Positions 35,310 to 44,180 of a stretch of DNA of 64,000 nucleotides are shown here, piece after piece. Position numbers and translations under genes: made by a program. Position 1 is the first letter of the stretch. Each line of letters begins with the position of its first letter. The notes beneath the pieces are model-generated. The model made no database searches and was not told where the DNA came from. It was given only the letters and a program-made list of their open reading frames with translations. The stretch is taken from assembly GCF_014697615.1 (NCBI RefSeq), contig NZ_JACJSD010000027.1, positions 29,590 to 93,589 on the forward strand, read 5' to 3'. Origin of the DNA: Nostoc sp. FACHB-280. Lineage in GTDB: Bacteria; Cyanobacteriota; Cyanobacteriia; Cyanobacteriales; Nostocaceae.

Positions 35310-37394
35310 ATGAAAGAAGTCCTTTATTTAGAAGTGCCAATTCCAGACACAACAGCAGTGCGTCAATGGCTGCAAGTGGATTTTCAAGCAGGATTTGGCG
35401 AAAAACTACTGACTCCAGATGGTTTTTGCCTGAAATTACCTACAGACTATACAGCATCTGACCAGAATATTTCCGAAAAATTACTGACAGAATTATCAAT
35501 TTTTGTGTGGTCAGTCCAGAGAACTACTTATTTAAAGGTCTTCCGTTGGTCAGATCAGCCTTTCCCTCAAGAGAAGGAGATTTTACTCCGCCTAAAGAAA
35601 GAAATTAGACAGCGTTTTTCCCATCAGTACCCCAAGCCACCGGTGATTGATTTATCCCAACAATCAATTTTTGAAGCGTTAGCACCTGATTACCCACTTA
35701 CGGTTAAATATTTTCAGAAAATGCCGAATGGGGAATACGACCTCACACGCGCCTATTGGTGGGAACAACGCTGGCGCGAAGGTGTGCGTCATCCCCAAGC
35801 GCCACGTCAGGTAGTGTTTGCCAATCCAAAATCTCAAGTCGAAAATCCTAAATTAGATTACGATTTAATTTACATCGGTGGTGCATTAGGGGTTGTCCAT
35901 GCGGCGGTGATGGCTAAATTGGGATATAAAGTACTGTTGGTGGAACGTTTGCCTTTTGGTAAGATGAACCGCGAATGGAATATTTCGCGTGATGAACTGC
36001 AAAGCTTATTAAATCTGGGTTTGGTGACAAGCAGCGAGTTAGAAAGCATTATTGTCAGGGAATATAAAGACGGATTTAATAAATTTTTTGATGGGAATAA
36101 TCCGCCAAAATTGCGATCGCCAATTCTCCACACTCCCACAGTTTTAAATATTGCCCTAGATTCAGAAAAATGGTTGCAACTGTGTGGGCAGAAGCTACGG
36201 GCGGCTGGTGGTGAGATTTGGGACGAAACCGAATTTCTCCGCGCAGATATTGATAATTCCCAAGTTGTCGCTACAGTTCAGCATTTACCCAGTCAAACAG
36301 AAAAGCAAGCCACTGGGCGGTTGTTAGTCGATGCAATGGGAACTGCTTCACCGATTGCATGGCAATTAAACGGTGGTCGGGCTTTTGATAGTGTTTGTCC
36401 AACTGTGGGTGCAGTGGTAGATGGCGGATTTGAACCACAAGTTTGGGATTCTCAGTATGGTGATGTGCTGTACAGTCACGGCGATATTTCGCGCGGGAGA
36501 CAGTTGATTTGGGAATTGTTTCCTGGCGCGGGTGAGGAACTGACAATTTATTTGTTTCATTACCACGAAGTCCATCCCGACAATCCTGGTTCTTTGTTAG
36601 AAATGTATGAGGACTTTTTCACAATTTTGCCAGAGTATCGGCGCTGCGATATGGATAAGTTGGTGTGGAAAAAACCGACCTTTGGCTATATTCCAGGGCA
36701 TTTTACTGTGAATGGTAGCGATCGCAAAGTTGCCTTTGATAGATTAATTGCGATCGGTGATGCGGCTTCTTTACAATCTCCCTTGGTATTTACAGGCTTT
36801 GGTTCTTTGGTGCGTAACTTGGAACGGCTGACAACTCTATTAGATACCGCCCTCAAGCATGACTTATTAAGTTTTCGTCACTTAAATCAAATTCGCGCTT
36901 ATCAAAGCAATGTCTCAATAACTTGGCTATTTTCTAAGGGGATGATGGTTCCGACGGGGAAATTTATCCCACCCCAACGCATTAACTCAATGTTGAATAC
37001 TTTCTTTGGGTTATTAGCCAGTGAACCGCCAGAGGTAGCGGATAATTTCATTAAAGATAGATGTGATTGGTTCACATTTAACCGCCTCGCACTCAAAGCC
37101 GCCCGGAAAAACCCCGCCTTACTGTTGTGGATTTGGGAACTGGCTGGCCCCAAAGATTTATTCAGATGGTTGGGTAGTTATTTTAACTTTAGTCAATATG
37201 CTTTAGTTCGTGCTGTGTTGAGTTCTTGGTTTCCGCGCTTCCTGGGACAAATTCAACCTTGGCTCGAACCTCGAAACCCAGGACTGTGGTTACAATTATT
37301 AGCACTACGCTACGCAATTACCACAAGTAAACCGCGATCGCTCAACCAAACATCCACAGTTAAACCAGAAGCGGTAATCCCAATTCGTAATTGA
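35310..37394 (+). CDS. CruA/CruP-type lycopene-cyclase-family flavoprotein
   Basis: 694 residues. An N-terminal extension of about 185 residues precedes a Rossmann FAD domain: DLIYIGGALGVVHAAVMAKL near residue 186 and VLLVERLPFG. The family hallmark REWNISRDEL is near residue 220. Later come IAIGDAASLQSPLVFTGFGS and LERLTTLLDTALKHDLL. CruA and CruP are the cyanobacterial lycopene-cyclase families. Which of the two this is, and whether it cyclises lycopene, cannot be settled by eye. The start ATG has GGAG about 14 bp upstream. It is convergent with a CYP120-like P450, which may point to a shared carotenoid/retinoid theme. Confidence 0.7.
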   Translation: MKEVLYLEVPIPDTTAVRQWLQVDFQAGFGEKLLTPDGFCLKLPTDYTASDQNISEKLLTELSIFVWSVQRTTYLKVFRWSDQPFPQEKEILLRLKKEIRQRFSHQYPKPPVIDLSQQSIFEALAPDYPLTVKYFQKMPNGEYDLTRAYWWEQRWREGVRHPQAPRQVVFANPKSQVENPKLDYDLIYIGGALGVVHAAVMAKLGYKVLLVERLPFGKMNREWNISRDELQSLLNLGLVTSSELESIIVREYKDGFNKFFDGNNPPKLRSPILHTPTVLNIALDSEKWLQLCGQKLRAAGGEIWDETEFLRADIDNSQVVATVQHLPSQTEKQATGRLLVDAMGTASPIAWQLNGGRAFDSVCPTVGAVVDGGFEPQVWDSQYGDVLYSHGDISRGRQLIWELFPGAGEELTIYLFHYHEVHPDNPGSLLEMYEDFFTILPEYRRCDMDKLVWKKPTFGYIPGHFTVNGSDRKVAFDRLIAIGDAASLQSPLVFTGFGSLVRNLERLTTLLDTALKHDLLSFRHLNQIRAYQSNVSITWLFSKGMMVPTGKFIPPQRINSMLNTFFGLLASEPPEVADNFIKDRCDWFTFNRLALKAARKNPALLLWIWELAGPKDLFRWLGSYFNFSQYALVRAVLSSWFPRFLGQIQPWLEPRNPGLWLQLLALRYAITTSKPRSLNQTSTVKPEAVIPIRN

Positions 37395-37429
37395 AAAAAT
37401 AAATGTAAGTTGGGTGGAACGAAACCAAA

Positions 37430-37475
37430 GTGAACTAGCTACAGTGTACACTCTCAGTTACCGTAGCTAGTTCAC
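37430..37475. terminator. Bidirectional terminator-like hairpin
   Basis: Perfect 13-bp arms GTGAACTAGCTAC (37430-37442) and complement (37463-37475) with a 20-nt loop. They lie exactly between two convergent genes, the flavoprotein ending at 37394 and the P450 ending at 37501. No strong T-run on either side. Confidence 0.6.
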
Positions 37476-37500
37476 ACTCCCATACCAGAAAGATTTGTTA

Positions 37501-38865
37501 TCAGTTGTGAGATATAGAACTAAAAACTACCTTTAAACCATCACGAGGCCGCGGTGTAGGTATCATTTCTAAATCTAAATTTTGTCCTGGTACAAGTTCC
37601 CATTCATAGCCACGTAATAACAAAGCCGCAAATATTTTCATTTCCAACTTCGCAAACTCTTTCCCTAAACATTCTCTAATTCCACCGCCAAAACTAACGT
37701 AACTAAAAGCTTGAGGTTTATCCTCAGCTCTATCTATTCCAAACCTTTTTGGATCAAATATTTCTGGATTTTTATATACATTTTCATCTTGATGAGTTTG
37801 ACCTATTTGATACAGTACAGACCAACCTTGAGGAATACGATATCCATTGAAATTACTAGTTTGGATAACTGAGCGAAAACCGCCACCAACTGGGGGTATA
37901 ATTCGCAAAACTTCCTTAAGTATTTGGTCTAGATAATTCATTTGCTTAAGATTTTCAGAGGTTAATTCACCACTACAATTTATTTGTTCTTGTTCTGTTT
38001 TTGCAGCCGCTAAAATTTCTGGATTTTGCGCTAACAGTAAACAGAAAGAAGATAATGCAGAAGTTAAAGTTTCATGACCAGCAAATATTAAAGTTAGGAG
38101 CTGGTCTTGTAGCTCTTCTATACTTAAACTGTTGCCATCTTCATCTTTAGCATCTAATAACAAACCTAAAGCATCTTGATGAGAATTAGGTTTTTGTTGA
38201 CGCTCTTTGATAATAGCTTCAATTCTGGCTAATAATTTTTTGCGGCATTTTAATGCTTTACCAAATTTTGTCCAAGGTAATTGAATAGGAAGAGTAAATA
38301 ATCCAGCACACCATTCTTCAAATAATTCAATAAATTCGGTATCTTCAGTAACGTCTGTGCCTACTAACAATTTACAAGCTATATCAAAGGTATACTGTCT
38401 TAATTCAGGATACCAAGTTAAATGTTGCAATTGTTCCCACTTTTTAAAATAGCGATGAGTAATTTCTTCCATCGCTGGGATATAACTTGTTAAAGCTCTA
38501 GGTTGAAATGCTTGTGACAATAACTTTCGTCTTGTCTGATGAATACTTCCTGTTTGGGTTGATAAAGAAGCCGGGCCAAGTAAGGTAGAAACGCTTTTTG
38601 GCCACTGAATAACAAAATTTTGATTTTCTTTGCTAAATAAAAAACGATTGGCTTCTGCCCCCACCATCATAATAGTTGGCGAACCAAATAAATTAGTTTT
38701 AAAAACGTTACCGTATTTTTGTTGTCGTTTGGTCGCGAAATCTGGGTCACGCAAGAAGCTGATTGTTTCTCCAATCAAGGGCAATCCTAAGTCTCCAGGA
38801 GGCAATGGAAATTCATCTTGATTGAGAAGATTTTGATTTTTTAATTCTTCGTTTTGAGTGTTCAC
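37501..38865 (-). CDS. Cytochrome P450, CYP120-like
   Basis: 454 residues. Heme-binding motif FGGGIRECLG with the Cys ligand near residue 399, EVLR (ExxR) near 316-319, and the oxygen-activating I-helix FAGHETLTSA near 258-268. The N-terminus PPGDLGLPLIGETISFLRDP is very like CYP120/CYP26-type enzymes. Cyanobacterial CYP120A1 hydroxylates retinoic acid. No membrane anchor, so it is probably soluble and dependent on ferredoxin. Retinoid or apocarotenoid substrates are the best guess from family resemblance. Confidence 0.88.
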   Translation of the reverse strand: MNTQNEELKNQNLLNQDEFPLPPGDLGLPLIGETISFLRDPDFATKRQQKYGNVFKTNLFGSPTIMMVGAEANRFLFSKENQNFVIQWPKSVSTLLGPASLSTQTGSIHQTRRKLLSQAFQPRALTSYIPAMEEITHRYFKKWEQLQHLTWYPELRQYTFDIACKLLVGTDVTEDTEFIELFEEWCAGLFTLPIQLPWTKFGKALKCRKKLLARIEAIIKERQQKPNSHQDALGLLLDAKDEDGNSLSIEELQDQLLTLIFAGHETLTSALSSFCLLLAQNPEILAAAKTEQEQINCSGELTSENLKQMNYLDQILKEVLRIIPPVGGGFRSVIQTSNFNGYRIPQGWSVLYQIGQTHQDENVYKNPEIFDPKRFGIDRAEDKPQAFSYVSFGGGIRECLGKEFAKLEMKIFAALLLRGYEWELVPGQNLDLEMIPTPRPRDGLKVVFSSISHN

Positions 38866-39006
38866 TTTTATAGTAGATGACAGGGTGAAAAGCTTTGTGG
38901 TGTCTAAGTTTTATGATTTATCGATGTCCTAACCAACTTGGCTACGGCTGTAATTCCAATTCGTAGTTCGTGAGTTAAAAAGAGTAATTGCGGTTTGGAG
39001 TTGAAA

Positions 39007-39417
39007 ATGGCTCAAATTTCCTACAACGCTTTAGCTCTCATAACACCTGATTGTAATATTACACTTGCAGATGCGGAGATCAAGCTTGTCCAGTTTTTTA
39101 ATCGTGATTCTACTAAGCCATCAATGAGTCTTTCAAGGGATGATAACCGTCTGAGATTAACTTTTGATGGCTGGTCACTGTACATTTATTTAGCTACAGA
39201 ACCGTCTGTTTTACAAGAATCACAGGAGATGGCAAATCGCTTTGGTCAAAATCACCCAGACAAAGCAATGATCGCTACCTGCAATTCCCGACTAGAAATT
39301 AGTTCTGATGCAGATGAGAATATGGATCATTTCAATGATTATGTGCTGTCGATTGAACAGTTAAGTAAGATTCCAGGGATATTTTTACTTGAGATGGCAA
39401 ATCTAGAATTTGTTTAG
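39007..39417 (+). CDS. Hypothetical protein
   Basis: 136 residues from the ATG at 39007 (MAQISYNALALITPDC), with GGAG 8-10 bp upstream deciding the start; the frame is open from a TTG at 38995. It is a soluble, mixed alpha/beta protein with no motif I recognise. Its pattern (NRLRLTFDGWSLYIYLATEPSV, and LEISSDADENMDHFNDYV) resembles small phage- or stress-type proteins of unknown function, but I do not claim a family. It is divergent from the P450 gene. Confidence 0.65.
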   Translation: MAQISYNALALITPDCNITLADAEIKLVQFFNRDSTKPSMSLSRDDNRLRLTFDGWSLYIYLATEPSVLQESQEMANRFGQNHPDKAMIATCNSRLEISSDADENMDHFNDYVLSIEQLSKIPGIFLLEMANLEFV

Positions 39418-39525
39418 CCTCAAGAAAAATTAAGATTGGTGTTGCGATCGCAATATCCAACTTAAATATCTTAACTTTCATTACCAATCAAACTGAGATA
39501 CTACAAAACCTGTCACCTTCTATAT

Positions 39526-41115
39526 CTAGCTATTAGGGCGAAAATTCGGCAATTCCACAGATGCTAACGATTTACGTCCCTTGGGTGGACGCTGGGGATA
39601 AACCACTGGTGAGGGTGATTGAAAATCATTGCTGGAATCAACCGAGGTTTCTGGCGGTAATTCTGTCTCTGGTACTTCCTCAGTATCTTGTGGTGTAGTT
39701 TCTGACCAAAGATTTTCTGCTTCTTCTGTTGTCTTCTTGGTCAACGGTACAGTAAAAGAAATTGGTGAGTTTTTATCTGGTAAAATTGTTGACTCTTCAA
39801 TTACTGTAGTAGGTACAGTAATTGGTAAATGATTTTCTGTTTCTAATGCTGCAAATTGCTCTTCTAGAGTAGTTTCTGGCTGCGCTTCATCTGTTGCCCA
39901 ACTTTCCCACAGAGGTTTTTCAGCTTGGTTACTGGTGACGTTAGTTTCACTGTTAACAGGTGGTGTTGTTCCCGGTTGGGCAGCAAAAAACATTTGGATG
40001 AGACTATCTATTTGCTCATCTAATTTGGCTGATGAATCTCCTGATGAAACTGTTTCGGAGGTAATTAACTCATCATCGGTTTCTGTGGAAGTATCAGGTT
40101 CAGTGGGTGCGGGTGTTTCTTCCTTAGTCGGCCAGTTCCAAGGCGATGAGGGTTGGGGAGTGGGGTTACTATAGCTAGATGCGGGTGGTACGGAAGATTC
40201 ACCCCAAGGATGAGCGACATTTTCCGCCGGAGATTCTGGTTCTGCTGACCAAGGTCTAATCGGTTGTACGTTAGGAAATAAAGACCGGGCTTTTCTCGAA
40301 AATCTGCTTTGTTTAGTAGTGCTGCTGTAAGTATGATTTGTGGTTTCGTCGGATGAGTCGTCGTTAGCAGTGGGTGGTTCGAGACACTTTTCTAAAGCGG
40401 CTTTAAATTGCAGGGTTTGGCGCTGTTGGCGCATCAGGCGAGTCCGCAACTCTCGACAAGTAGTTTCTGACTGCAACACTTGTTGAGACTGTTCATGATA
40501 ATTAGTTTGTAATAAGGCACATTCTCGTTCTAATTGGGCGAGACGTTGCTGACTAATTTGCAACTGTGCTTTATAAGTTTCAATTAGAGTTTCTTGGCGT
40601 TGAACGGTTTGTGCTGTAGTGTCTAATTGTTGAAAGAGTGACTGAATTTGTTCTTGGGCTGCAATGAGTTCTTGAGCTTGTTGATTTAGCATTGATTCAG
40701 TGACACTAGAGCGTCTTTTTTGCCACTGCAAAGCTTTTTCTGACTCAGCTAATTCATCTTTAAGATGCTCTACTTGTTCGTACAGTTCATTGTTAGCTGT
40801 ACGTAGTTCTTCATTTAACAACAGCAGTTTCTGGAATTCTTCATCAATGACTGCTTGTTGTTCACTGTTCGGTTCTGCTACCCAGTCTTCTGGGGTAACA
40901 TTCTCCACAGATTCAGAATTTTGCAGTTCTTGTGGTGTGTCTTCTGCTGGTTTGAGGAGTGGCAATTGCCTAATAGCCAGATTTTCAGAAGGCACAACTG
41001 CATAAAAAGGACAGCTTGTTGGCTCTGGTTGTAGCGAGTTAGCAGAATTGAGAGATTCCATCACAGCCCTGTTGTTTGAGGTGTCCGCTTCATTCATCAC
41101 TCTTGACCCATCCAC
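39526..41115 (-). CDS. Long coiled-coil protein with acidic disordered C-terminal half
   Basis: 529 residues from a GTG at 41115; an ATG at 41097 (MNEADTSNN) is an equally good start. Residues of about 85-250 form a long coiled coil rich in Gln, Glu and Leu (for example LLNEELRTANNELYEQVEHL). The rest is Ser/Thr/Pro/Glu-rich and probably disordered, ending in a basic PQRPPKGRKSLASVELPNF tail. No signal peptide or membrane segment. Coiled-coil proteins in filamentous cyanobacteria are often cytoskeletal or pilus-associated, but I cannot assign this one. Confidence 0.75.
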   Translation of the reverse strand: MDGSRVMNEADTSNNRAVMESLNSANSLQPEPTSCPFYAVVPSENLAIRQLPLLKPAEDTPQELQNSESVENVTPEDWVAEPNSEQQAVIDEEFQKLLLLNEELRTANNELYEQVEHLKDELAESEKALQWQKRRSSVTESMLNQQAQELIAAQEQIQSLFQQLDTTAQTVQRQETLIETYKAQLQISQQRLAQLERECALLQTNYHEQSQQVLQSETTCRELRTRLMRQQRQTLQFKAALEKCLEPPTANDDSSDETTNHTYSSTTKQSRFSRKARSLFPNVQPIRPWSAEPESPAENVAHPWGESSVPPASSYSNPTPQPSSPWNWPTKEETPAPTEPDTSTETDDELITSETVSSGDSSAKLDEQIDSLIQMFFAAQPGTTPPVNSETNVTSNQAEKPLWESWATDEAQPETTLEEQFAALETENHLPITVPTTVIEESTILPDKNSPISFTVPLTKKTTEEAENLWSETTPQDTEEVPETELPPETSVDSSNDFQSPSPVVYPQRPPKGRKSLASVELPNFRPNS

Positions 41116-41615
41116 CTAAAGATACTCAGCGATGCTTTGTTCAGCATTGCTTATCAACTTTGTTCGCTCGGCTTTGATTTTAGAAACCAAGTTGAATTTT
41201 TCCCAAGCATGAGTCACTAGTCATGAGCTAGTGTTCCCATTTTGCATCTAGAATTGAAGACGTTATAACATTTTGACCTGATAAACCGTCAACCTGAGAC
41301 TGGATGAGGTTTTGATGCCAAATGTTACTGTGTACGGACTTCAGCATAGATGCTGGATAAAAGTGGTATCTAGGTTGGTTTGGGTGAACAATCTTTGGTA
41401 GTAACAGCTGCCTGGCAAAAATTCATGTGCTAGATAAATATCTGCACTGTATATAATTTACCAAACACCTTGGTGATCAGGGAACAGGGGTGTGAGACTA
41501 CAGGGGAATTAGGGGTGTGAGGGTGTAGGGTGTGAAGGGTGTAGGGGTTGAAGGGTGATAATTTGAGCGATCGCACTTCCTAAACAAGTAAAATAATTTA
41601 GATTTCAAGCTTTGA
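41116..41615. other. Intergenic region with GGGTGTG repeats
   Basis: 500 bp with no gene. It should contain the promoter of the coiled-coil gene. Near 41500-41560 there is a degenerate GGGTGTGAGGGTGTA repeat, followed by two HIP1-like sites just before the nuclease remnant. Confidence 0.5.
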
Positions 41616-41864
41616 ATGCGATCGCATCTTTTAGATATGGTAACAATCCAGATATTGCAGAGGGATATTATGCAGGAATCTGTAATTTATCAGTCTATTC
41701 AAAGAGAGGGAGAAGCAAAAGGAGAGGCGAGAAAACAAAGGGAAATCGCCACTAATTTGTTACGAGATGGTTTCCCAATAGAAGCCGTAGTCCGTGTAAC
41801 AGGTTTATCAATTGAGGAAGTTCAAGAACTTCAACGTCAAATTAATGAATCTGCACAAGGTTAA
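41616..41864 (+). pseudogene. C-terminal remnant of an Rpn-type (PD-(D/E)XK) nuclease/transposase-like gene
   Basis: The 82-codon frame contains IMQESVIYQSIQREGEAKGE, then LLRDGFPIEAVVRVTGLSIE, the typical C-terminal end of cyanobacterial Rpn/DUF2887-like proteins. The N-terminal nuclease domain is absent, and an in-frame stop lies directly upstream of the ATG at 41616. It is therefore most likely a leftover of a full gene, although expression as a small protein from the ATG at 41670 cannot be ruled out. Confidence 0.7.
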
Positions 41865-41911
41865 ACCTGATTTTGTCCAAATCATTATAGCGATCGCCTA
41901 CAGTAAAACCA

Positions 41912-42175
41912 TCACTCATAATGTGTCCACATCCGAATTATTTTGACTACTTGCTCAGATTCAATGATTTCATATACTAATCTGTGCTGTATATTTATTC
42001 TGCGAGAATACGCACCTGTTAAGTCGCCAACTAGCTTTTCATAAGGTGGAGGATTTTGCCAAGGGTTTTGCTCAAGGATGGCGAGTAATTCCTCAGCTTT
42101 TTCTTTTAAGTTACTAGAGGCTAGTTTTTTTGCATCTTTTTGTGCTTGCTTTGTGTAAACTAAACGCCAACTCAC
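41912..42175 (-). CDS. yoeB: YoeB-family toxin (mRNA interferase)
   Basis: 87 residues, normal family length. SWRLVYTKQAQKDAKKL at the N-terminus, NPPPYEKLVGDLTGAYSRRI, the catalytic-core HRLVYEI and the C-terminal IRMWTHYE with the conserved His-Tyr match Txe/YoeB. These toxins cut mRNA at the ribosome. The GTG at 42175 is chosen because it overlaps the antitoxin stop by four bases (GTGA), the usual coupling; a TTG at 42178 is also open. All key residues look intact, so the module is probably functional. Confidence 0.9.
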   Translation of the reverse strand: MSWRLVYTKQAQKDAKKLASSNLKEKAEELLAILEQNPWQNPPPYEKLVGDLTGAYSRRINIQHRLVYEIIESEQVVKIIRMWTHYE

Positions 42176-42414
42176 CAATTCAATTCCTCATCGCATTCTT
42201 GAATAGGAGTTGCTAGTCCTTCTTTGATAGATTCTCGCATTCCAGGAACAGATAACAAGTAGAGAGTTTCTTGAATTGCAGACCAATCTTTTTCTGACAG
42301 CAGAATAGCATTACCGCGATCGCTTTGAATAATTACAGGTTGACCTTGTTCTGTAACTTGGTCGATTAGCTGTTGCAAATGCTTTTGAGCTTCGTTGACA
42401 GGAAGCGAAGACAT
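42172..42414 (-). CDS. yefM: YefM/Phd-family antitoxin
   Basis: 80 residues: MSSLPVNEAQKHLQQLIDQV, then PVIIQSDRGNAILLSEKDW, the classic Phd/YefM dimer domain, with a C-terminal helix that would wrap the toxin. It is translated just ahead of and coupled to the YoeB toxin. Antitoxins of this family bind their own promoter, so autoregulation is expected in the gap above 42414. Confidence 0.9.
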   Translation of the reverse strand: MSSLPVNEAQKHLQQLIDQVTEQGQPVIIQSDRGNAILLSEKDWSAIQETLYLLSVPGMRESIKEGLATPIQECDEELNW

Positions 42415-42495
42415 GATGATGTTTTTGTTTGAAAATCACTTTATTTTATTTTATCTGCAAATAGCGATCGCCTAACGCAAAACCATCACACAACT

Positions 42496-42528
42496 AGATA
42501 ACCGACTTTTTGAAGAAATCGGTTATCT
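42496..42528. repeat. Covarying palindrome family, copy D
   Basis: Arms AGATAACCGA...TTTTT and AAGAAATCGGTTATCT, 11 bp past the end of the broken PIN gene. The outer stem differs from copies A and B on both arms (CCCCG/CGGGG replaced by AACCG/CGGTT), keeping the pairing. Confidence 0.75.
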
Positions 42529-42538
42529 GAATTTTTCG

Positions 42539-42973
42539 CTACGCAGGGACTTGTACAATTGAAGCGATCGCACTTCCCAAACGAGTAAAATGATTTGGAT
42601 TTAATGTTAGTAAAATATCTACTTGGGCTTTTAATGCAGCTTGAGCAATTAAAGCATCGAAAATAGCGCCACCAGGAAAGTTTAAAGTTGCCATTTGAGC
42701 GATCGCATTTTAATAATCTTGGACAACTAGTGGAACTCCTTCTAAATACTGTAGTATATCTACAACTATGCTTTGAGCTTGTTGAGGACTGATACGCGGC
42801 TGAATGGGTAAGCGTGTGATGACAGAATATGTTTCAGCTAAACTGTGCGTTGAAATAAACCCTTGAATTTCCCCAGACTTTGCAGATTGAATCTTGGTAA
42901 AACAAACCGAATGTTGTGGGTGATTGACAATTATTGCAGGAACTAAGGCTGAAGTATCAAACAAAACTTTCAT
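42539..42973 (-). pseudogene. PIN-domain (VapC-like) toxin gene interrupted by a stop codon
   Basis: Read from the ATG at 42973, the frame gives 87 residues of PIN domain (MKVLFDTSALVPAII with the first catalytic Asp, SLAETYSVITRLP with Glu). It then hits TAA at 42710-42712. The same frame continues without a shift for about 56 more codons, giving NAIAQMATLNF, GGAIFDALIAQAALKAQVD with the last catalytic Asp region, and LLTLNPNHFTRLG, up to a TAG at 42539-42541. One base change would restore a 144-residue PIN protein. The start overlaps the antitoxin stop (TAATG). Confidence 0.85.
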
Positions 42974-43248
42974 TAAACTATTTGTTCTTGAATGCGTTCT
43001 TCTCTCAATTCATCTATAAAAGTATTAATATCAAAGTTTGCTGGTAATTCTGCGTCTACAACTAAGATTCCATCTTTGCGATAGAGGTTTGCTTGGTTGG
43101 GGTTGGGTTGAGTATCTTCTGCTAGTTTTTGCTGACTGAGAGTTGCAATTTTTTCTGTAATGGCTTGCAAAATAAATTGCTCAGTTGATATTCCCTGACT
43201 GCTTGCCCATTTTTCAATGTTTTCTTGTAGTTGGGGTGGAAGGTTCAT
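42973..43248 (-). CDS. Antitoxin of the PIN module
   Basis: 91 residues. The N-terminal part MNLPPQLQENIEKWASSQ then STEQFILQAITEKI resembles a ribbon-helix-helix-like DNA-binding segment. The C-terminal part DGILVVDAELPANFDINTFI with an acidic tail (DELREERIQE) would neutralise the PIN toxin. It ends one base into the PIN start codon. With its toxin broken, it is an orphan that may persist as a regulator or by neutral drift. Confidence 0.75.
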   Translation of the reverse strand: MNLPPQLQENIEKWASSQGISTEQFILQAITEKIATLSQQKLAEDTQPNPNQANLYRKDGILVVDAELPANFDINTFIDELREERIQEQIV

Positions 43249-43399
43249 AAATATTGTTGTGATTTTGTCTTGATATGAACTAGGTTAGCATTGCGATTCG
43301 CCTACTACAAAACCATCGTATCTTGATTGTTGATGAGAGCGATCGCTGCATCTACAACTATTTATTTTCTACTTTTAAGCTACGTTTTATAATTAAACT

Positions 43400-43762
43400 A
43401 TGGCTGATATCGTTCGTCAAAAAACTCTGAAAGTCTACGCTACAGAAGATGGCAAGGAGCCTTACACCGAATGGTTGGAAAACTTGAAGGACTACACGAT
43501 CCGTTCAAGGATAATCCGACGGATAGAGCGACTTAAGCAGGGCAATTACGGGGATTGCAAGTCAGTTGGAGATGGTGTGCTTGAACTGAGGTTTTTCTTT
43601 GGCAGTGGCTACCGCGTTTACTTTGGAGAATCTGCGAATGATCTGGTAATTCTCCTGTGTGGTGGCGATAAGGATAGCCAAGACAAAGACATAGAAAAAG
43701 CTAAAAAATATTGGGAGGCTTATCAGGAGGAACAGCATGAGCAAGAAACTGAGAAACCATGA
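43400..43762 (+). CDS. higB: HigB-like RelE/ParE toxin (addiction module killer)
   Basis: 120 residues of the phage-derived Gp49-like / TIGR02683 type: EPYTEWLENLKDYTIRSRII, RIERLKQGNYGD, then GDGVLELRFFFGSGYRVYFG and LLCGGDKDSQDKDIEKAKKY. It is placed before its antitoxin, the order typical of HigBA, and overlaps it by 26 bp. The extra C-terminal tail (EEQHEQETEKP) comes from that overlap. Confidence 0.9.
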   Translation: MADIVRQKTLKVYATEDGKEPYTEWLENLKDYTIRSRIIRRIERLKQGNYGDCKSVGDGVLELRFFFGSGYRVYFGESANDLVILLCGGDKDSQDKDIEKAKKYWEAYQEEQHEQETEKP

Positions 43763-44048
43763 CGAGATTGTGTTTGAGCAGATGCAGAACCCGGAAATGG
43801 CAAAGGCTTACCTGGATGTTGCTCTTGAAGAGTACGAGCAGGATGGCGATATTGCGTTTTTTCTGGAAGCACTGCGAAACGTGGTGGAAGCACGGGAGGG
43901 GATGACGCGCCTTGCAGAAAAAACGGGTTTGAACCACCAGAATCTTTACCGAATTTTGTCGCCAGAAGGCAACCCCGAACTGCGAACCATCAGCCTTATT
44001 CTGCATCATCTCGGCTATCGCCTGAGTGTGCAACCAATTCAAAGTTGA
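43737..44048 (+). CDS. higA: HigA-like antitoxin (addiction module antidote)
   Basis: 103 residues. The C-terminal half is a helix-turn-helix of the XRE-like antidote type: GMTRLAEKTGLNHQNLYRIL, then NPELRTISLILHHLGYRL. It lies downstream of and overlaps the HigB-like toxin. GAGGAA (AGGAGGAACAGC at about 43725) precedes the ATG and gives it a strong ribosome site inside the toxin gene, so it can be made in excess. Confidence 0.9.
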   Translation: MSKKLRNHDEIVFEQMQNPEMAKAYLDVALEEYEQDGDIAFFLEALRNVVEAREGMTRLAEKTGLNHQNLYRILSPEGNPELRTISLILHHLGYRLSVQPIQS

Positions 44049-44180
44049 AAATTTATCCGAAGGTAGCGATAGTGAAGTAAAGTAATCGCAGAGTTTTTGC
44101 GATCGCGTTGTTCCACTTCGTTGCACTCGCGGCGGACATATTATAAGTGATTGAGTGGACTGGATATGATTAAAGAGAGA

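Noticed and set aside
43701..44126. 141-codon frame antisense to HigA
   Set aside because: A shadow of the HigB/HigA pair, which has clear family motifs and a ribosome site.
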